From NCBI GenBank assembly GCA_002361615.1, contig DETK01000033.1, forward strand, positions 89,731-145,914: a stretch of 56,184 bases of DNA, in the 5' to 3' direction. A program made the position numbers and the translations under genes. Shown here in pieces: positions 52,457-56,184 of the stretch. Position 1 is the first letter of the stretch; each line of letters starts with the position of its first letter. This DNA comes from Bacteroidales bacterium UBA3290. GTDB lineage: Bacteria; Bacteroidota; Bacteroidia; Bacteroidales; UBA932. The notes below the pieces were generated by a model. That model was not told the origin of the DNA. It saw only the letters and a list, made by a program, of their open reading frames with translations, and did not search any database.

Positions 52457-53904
52457 TGATGCGGAACCTTATGTTATTGCTGTCCGTCCTGCTGGCTCTG
52501 TCCTGCCAGCAGGACGGACCTTGCGTACCGGACGACACGCCTCGGGCCCGGACCTACACGACCAACACCTCCGGACTGCGCTTCCATGCCGACTCCGTGG
52601 CCATCACGGCGCCGCTGCAGGACGATTTCAACATCACCCTGACCGGTGAGACCTTCCAGACCGTCGAGGGCTTCGGTTTTGCCATTACGCATGCAAGCTG
52701 TTTCAACCTGCTCAGGATGTCGGCCGCTGACCGCACCGCTTTCCTCCGGGAGGTCTTCAGCAGGGAAGAAGGTCTTGGTTCCTCGCTGGTGCGTGTCTGC
52801 ATCGGCGGCTCCGACTTTTCACTCGACGAATTTACCTGGTGCGACCGCCCCGGCATCGAGAACTTTGCCGTCCATCCGCTGGACGAACAGTATCTGTTCC
52901 CGGTCCTCGACGAGATCTTCGCTATCAATCCCGGGGTGAAGATCATCGCCTCGCCGTGGAGCTGTCCGCGCTGGATGAAGATGAGCGACAGGGGAGAGGT
53001 CCCCTTCAACAGCTGGACCGACGGCCGCCTGAATCCCGCCTGCTACCAGGACTATGCCACCTACTTCGTGAAATGGATCCAGGAGATGGAGCGCCGCGGG
53101 TATCCGATCTATGCCGTGACGCTGCAGAACGAGCCGCTCAATCCCGGCAATTCGATGTCGCTCTACATGACCTGGCAGGAGCAGCGCGATTTCCTCAAGA
53201 ATGCCGTGGGTCCTGCCTTTGCAGCGGCCGGCCTTGCGACGAAGATCCTCCTCTTCGACCATAACTACAATTTCGACAATATCGCCTCGCAAGTCGACTA
53301 TCCGCTCCATATCTTCGGGGATCCCGATGCGGCCCGTTATGCTGCTGGCTCTGCCTGGCACAACTACGGCGGCTCCGTCACCACGCTGGACCGCGTGCAC
53401 GAGCAGTATCCCGACAAGGACATCTTCTTTACGGAAGCTTCCATCGGAACCTGGAACTACAGCTATGAGAAGTGCCTGATCGACGATTTCCGGGATATTT
53501 TCCTGGGTACGCTTTCCCGCTTCGGACGAGGGGTCACGCTCTGGAACCTGATGCTCGATGACAAGCGGAGTCCTTTCCGGCCGGGCGGTTGTTCCACTTG
53601 CTTCGGCGGTGTCACGGTCTCTTCTACGGATTATTCTTATGCGTCTCTGACGCGGAATTCCCAGTTCTACAACGTGGCGCACTGCTCCAAGGTCCTGCAG
53701 CCCGGTGCGGTACGTCTCGGCACGAAGGGTTATTCGAACAAAGGGTTGACCTGCCTGTGGTTCCGGAACCCTGACAAGTCCTATGGCGTTCTTCTGCTCA
53801 ATGAGAACGGGGTGGAGGCCAAGGTCGTCCTGACGACGGAAAAGTCCTCCGTCACCTGCAAGATTCCCCCGCACGCCATCCAGTCGGTCAGCTGGAAAGA
53901 CTGA
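52456..53904 (+). CDS. GH30 glycosidase lipoprotein (endo-beta-1,6-glucanase type candidate)
   Basis: The 482-residue lipoprotein has lipobox ALSC near residue 16. The GH30 barrel contains VEGFGFAITHASCFNLL, KIIASPWSCPRWMK, the acid/base in TLQNEPLN (Glu226) and the nucleophile in FFTEAS (Glu327). The C-terminal beta-sandwich contains KSYGVLLLNENGVEAKVVL. Sequence wording and the PUL setting fit GH30 subfamily 3 (endo-beta-1,6-glucanase) better than glucocerebrosidase or xylanase, but this is inferred. The ATG overlaps the GH3 stop by one base (TGATG); a second ATG three bases later is equally possible. Only 8 bp separate its stop from the convergent reductase gene. Confidence 0.88.
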
Positions 53905-53912
53905 GAGGACGG

Positions 53913-55115
53913 CTAGGCTTCCTTCTGGCGGCTGGATTTGCGGAACATGTATTTCCGGACGACGGCCAGGCCGATCCGGTAGGGAAGCGGACGAAGTGCT
54001 TTGTCCGCTTCTTTCAGTTTTTCCCGGATGGGGATGCCCTGGGGACAATGCCGTTCACACTTGCCGCAGCCAATGCACTGTGTGGCAAATGCGGGCTTTT
54101 CGGTCAGGCCGACGGTCTGGGCATACTGGAAGCGGCCGGAATGCTTCGACTCGGTGTACATCGCATTGTAGCAGCGGAAGGCACCGGGGATGTCGACACC
54201 CTGCGGGCAGGGCATGCAGTAGCGGCATCCCGTGCAGCCCACTTTCTCCTTTTCCTGGATGATGCGGCGGACCAGGTCGATCAGGGCATGGTCCGCTTCC
54301 GTGAATTCGCCTGCACGGGCGTTGGAGGCTGTGGCGACGTTTTCCTGCACCATCTCGAGCGAGTTCATTCCCGAGAGGACGACTGTCACTTCCGGCTGGT
54401 TGTAGAGCCAGCGGAAAGCCCATTCGGCAGGCGTCCATCCCCGGAGGTTGTGGGAGATGGCTTTCCTGGCGCTTTCAGGCAGCATATTCACGAGTTTGCC
54501 GCCGCGCAGGGGCTCCATGATGACGACGGGGATACCGCGGGCCGCGGCGGCCCTGAGGCCCGTGACTCCGGCCTGGGTATGCTCGTCCTTGTAATTATAC
54601 TGGATCTGGCAGAAATCCCAGTCGTAGTCTGCCAGGATCTTCAGGAACTGGTCGGTATTGCCGTGATAGGAGAAGCCGATGTTGCGGATGGCGCCTGTGC
54701 GTTTCTTTTCGGCGATCCACGCCTCGATGCCGAGGGCCTTGAGCTTTTCCCATTGCGCAAAGTCGGTCAGCTGGTGCATCAGATAATAGTCGATGCGGTC
54801 GGTGCGCAGGCGTCTGAGCTGCTCTTCGAAGTAGCGGTCGAGCGCGGCTGTGCGCTGGATCAGGTATTGCGGCAGTTTGGTCGCGATGTTCACTTTGTCG
54901 CGGAGACCGTTCCGCTCCAGGATCAGGCCGAGCGCTGCTTCGCTGCCAGGGTAGATATATGCGGTATCGTAGTAGTTCACGCCGGCCTGATAAGCGGCCA
55001 GGATCTCTTTCTCCGTCTTTTCCACGTCGATGCCGCCGTTCTTGCGCGAGAAGCGCATGCAGCCGTAGCCGAGGATGGAAAGTTCTTCTCCGTATCTGTC
55101 TTTTCTGTATTGCAT
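53913..55115 (-). CDS. Aldo/keto reductase fused to a 4Fe-4S ferredoxin-like domain
   Basis: This 400-residue cytoplasmic protein begins MQYRKDRYGEELSILGYGCM. An AKR TIM barrel (about 1-285) has YYDTAYIYPGSEAALG, with the catalytic Asp/Tyr region, and RIDYYLMHQLTD. A C-terminal ferredoxin-like part has CTGCRYCMPCPQGVDIP and then CIGCGKCERHCPQGI, enough Cys for two 4Fe-4S clusters. This architecture is a common oxidoreductase in anaerobes; its substrate is unknown. The start at 55115 is used instead of an upstream ATG (55151) because the predicted promoter TATCTTTG lies between them. Confidence 0.88.
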   Translation of the reverse strand: MQYRKDRYGEELSILGYGCMRFSRKNGGIDVEKTEKEILAAYQAGVNYYDTAYIYPGSEAALGLILERNGLRDKVNIATKLPQYLIQRTAALDRYFEEQLRRLRTDRIDYYLMHQLTDFAQWEKLKALGIEAWIAEKKRTGAIRNIGFSYHGNTDQFLKILADYDWDFCQIQYNYKDEHTQAGVTGLRAAAARGIPVVIMEPLRGGKLVNMLPESARKAISHNLRGWTPAEWAFRWLYNQPEVTVVLSGMNSLEMVQENVATASNARAGEFTEADHALIDLVRRIIQEKEKVGCTGCRYCMPCPQGVDIPGAFRCYNAMYTESKHSGRFQYAQTVGLTEKPAFATQCIGCGKCERHCPQGIPIREKLKEADKALRPLPYRIGLAVVRKYMFRKSSRQKEA

Positions 55116-55120
55116 GGTGT

Positions 55121-55128
55121 CAAAGATA
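55121..55128 (-). promoter_or_regulatory. -7 promoter element of the aldo/keto reductase gene (near-leaderless)
   Basis: The minus strand reads TATCTTTG, identical to the elements at 14237-14264, with its last base 6 positions before the A of the ATG (55115). Transcription would start at or next to the start codon, so the mRNA could be leaderless. Confidence 0.5.
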
Positions 55129-55179
55129 AGAATTATTAAAAGCAATACCAAGAAATTAGGATTTACGTTAAAAAATGGC

Positions 55180-55187
55180 TAAATTTG
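55180..55187 (+). promoter_or_regulatory. Candidate -7 element for the HydB/NuoF gene
   Basis: TAAATTTG matches TAnnTTTG and ends 33 bp before ATG 55220. It lies inside the open frame if the upstream ATG (55175) is used, so it supports 55220 as the real start. No clear -33 box is seen. Confidence 0.35.
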
Positions 55188-55219
55188 AAGATTCAAACTA
55201 TAAACTTGTTACCCCAAGA

Positions 55220-56184
55220 ATGAAAATCAAATCGGCTGATGCCCTCGACGGCATCCGACGGAAAGCCGCCAAGGCGCTGTCCGTCAGGGAGTCGAACAAA
55301 CGTTCCGGTACGGTGGCAGCTTGCGGATTGGAGCTGGGCACCCCGCATATCCAGATCCTGTGCTGCGGCGGAACGGGATGTAAGGCTTCTGAAAGTGCGA
55401 AGATCGTAGAAAACTTCCAGGCGTCGATCCAGGCCCACGGAATCGCCGACAAGGTGGACGTGGTCGTGACCGGCTGCTTCGGTTTCTGCGAAAAGGGCCC
55501 TATCGTCAAGATCATGCCCGACAACACATTCTACACTTCCGTCCGTCCCCAGGACGTGGAGGAGATAATCAGTTCCCACATCATCGGCGGCACCCGGGTC
55601 GAACGCTTGCTCTATCTCGATCCCGGCAACGGACGTCACGTCAACGACTCGAAGCACATGAACTTCTACCGCAAGCAGATGCGCGTGGCGCTCCGCAATT
55701 GCGGCGTGATCAATCCCGAGGATATCGAGGAGTACATCGGCCGTCACGGCTACCAGGCGCTCGCAAGGAGCCTGAAACGCGACAGCCAGGCCGTCCTCGA
55801 CGACATCAAGGCTTCCGGCCTCCGTGGCCGCGGCGGTGCCGGTTTCCCGACGGGCACGAAGTGGGAAATCGCCCGGAAGTTCAAGTCGGAAGACAAATAC
55901 GTGGTCTGCAACGCCGACGAAGGTGACCCGGGCGCGTTCATGGACCGCTCCATCATGGAGGGCGACCCCAACTCGATCGTCGAGGCCATGACCATCTGCG
56001 GCTACTGTATCGAGGCGCACCACGGCCTGATCTACATCCGTGCCGAGTACCCGCTTGCTGTCCACCGTCTGCAGATCGCCATCGCCCAGGCGCGCGAATA
56101 CGGCCTGCTGGGCAAGGACATCCTCGGTTCGGGCTTCGATTTCGACATCGAGATCCGCTACGGCGCCGGCGCCTTCGTCTGCGG
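55220..56184 (+). CDS. NuoF/HydB-like flavin-FeS subunit, N-terminal part (runs off window)
   Basis: The frame is open to the end of the window (321 full codons, 3' end missing). The N-terminal ~120 residues form a thioredoxin-like [2Fe-2S] domain with CCGGTGCKA and VTGCFGFCEKGP supplying the Cys ligands. The Nuo51 FMN/NAD domain follows: LRGRGGAGFPTGTKW, CNADEGDPGAFMDRS, and the last visible FDIEIRYGAGAFVCG. The fused 2Fe-2S plus NuoF layout is that of HydB/HndC subunits of NAD(P)-linked [FeFe] hydrogenases or related complexes, so it probably passes electrons between NADH and ferredoxin or hydrogenase partners. The start at 55220 (MKIKSADALDGIRRKA) fits the family; an in-frame ATG at 55175 would add 15 residues. 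Confidence 0.88.
   Translation, partial: MKIKSADALDGIRRKAAKALSVRESNKRSGTVAACGLELGTPHIQILCCGGTGCKASESAKIVENFQASIQAHGIADKVDVVVTGCFGFCEKGPIVKIMPDNTFYTSVRPQDVEEIISSHIIGGTRVERLLYLDPGNGRHVNDSKHMNFYRKQMRVALRNCGVINPEDIEEYIGRHGYQALARSLKRDSQAVLDDIKASGLRGRGGAGFPTGTKWEIARKFKSEDKYVVCNADEGDPGAFMDRSIMEGDPNSIVEAMTICGYCIEAHHGLIYIRAEYPLAVHRLQIAIAQAREYGLLGKDILGSGFDFDIEIRYGAGAFVC

Overview
The window looks like a GC-rich member of the Bacteroidales. The evidence is the SusC/SusD pair, FimA/Mfa-type (type V) fimbrillins, DUF3575 and DUF6377 proteins, many lipoprotein signals, TAnnTTTG-type -7 promoter elements and weak or absent Shine-Dalgarno sites. A rumen or gut lineage near Rikenellaceae or UBA932 is plausible, but the sequence alone does not prove it. 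Coding density is very high. No gene-free stretch exceeds 300 bp, and I see no tRNA, rRNA, IS element or CRISPR array.

Layout. 1-207 (+) is the 3' end of enolase, followed by a bidirectional terminator. 300-14217 (-) is a run of eight tightly packed genes. In transcription order they are a secreted cell-wall amidase, uvrB, a RelA/SpoT-like protein, uvrA, a GNAT-like protein, a secreted esterase, a 10-TM metal exporter and a WG-repeat protein. Most junctions in this run overlap or are only 3-20 bp apart. 14300-15343 (+) holds msrA and a small acetyltransferase, divergent from the amidase across a palindromic promoter. 15282-19039 (-) holds a DUF4298 protein and a large GH2 lipoprotein hydrolase. 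19135-22144 (+) holds an M13 metallopeptidase lipoprotein, an unknown membrane protein and a periplasmic thioredoxin-like protein. 22182-24047 (-) is htpG.

24295-40219 (+) is a 16-kb fimbrial operon of eleven genes. It carries DUF3575 and OmpA-like assembly or envelope proteins (once as two separate genes, once as a fusion), three FimA-like pilins, a FimB/Mfa2-type anchor, a 1699-residue Ig-like/BACON-domain protein that is probably the tip adhesin, a DUF5119 lipoprotein and two Mfa-like pilins. Five pilin-like products share a Thr-Lys or Thr-Arg dipeptide at residues 42-47, a good candidate for the maturation cleavage site.

40319-53904 (+) is a polysaccharide utilisation locus. It contains a DUF6377 membrane regulator, SusC, SusD, a surface glycan-binding lipoprotein with a duplicated C-terminal module, and GH16, GH3 and GH30 enzymes. 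The enzyme set fits beta-1,3-glucan with beta-1,6 branches or links, such as laminarin or fungal/yeast glucan. GH16 would cut beta-1,3 chains and GH30 beta-1,6 bonds outside or at the surface; SusCD would import the oligomers and GH3 release glucose.

53913-55115 (-) is an aldo/keto reductase fused to a ferredoxin-like domain. 55220 to the window end (+) is the start of a NuoF/HydB-type flavin-FeS subunit, probably of an NAD(H)-linked [FeFe] hydrogenase.

The items most worth following up are the composite fimbrial operon with its giant tip protein, and the uvrB-RSH-uvrA arrangement. In the latter, a RelA/SpoT homologue with a degraded hydrolase site and no ACT domain sits between two nucleotide-excision-repair genes, overlapping both.
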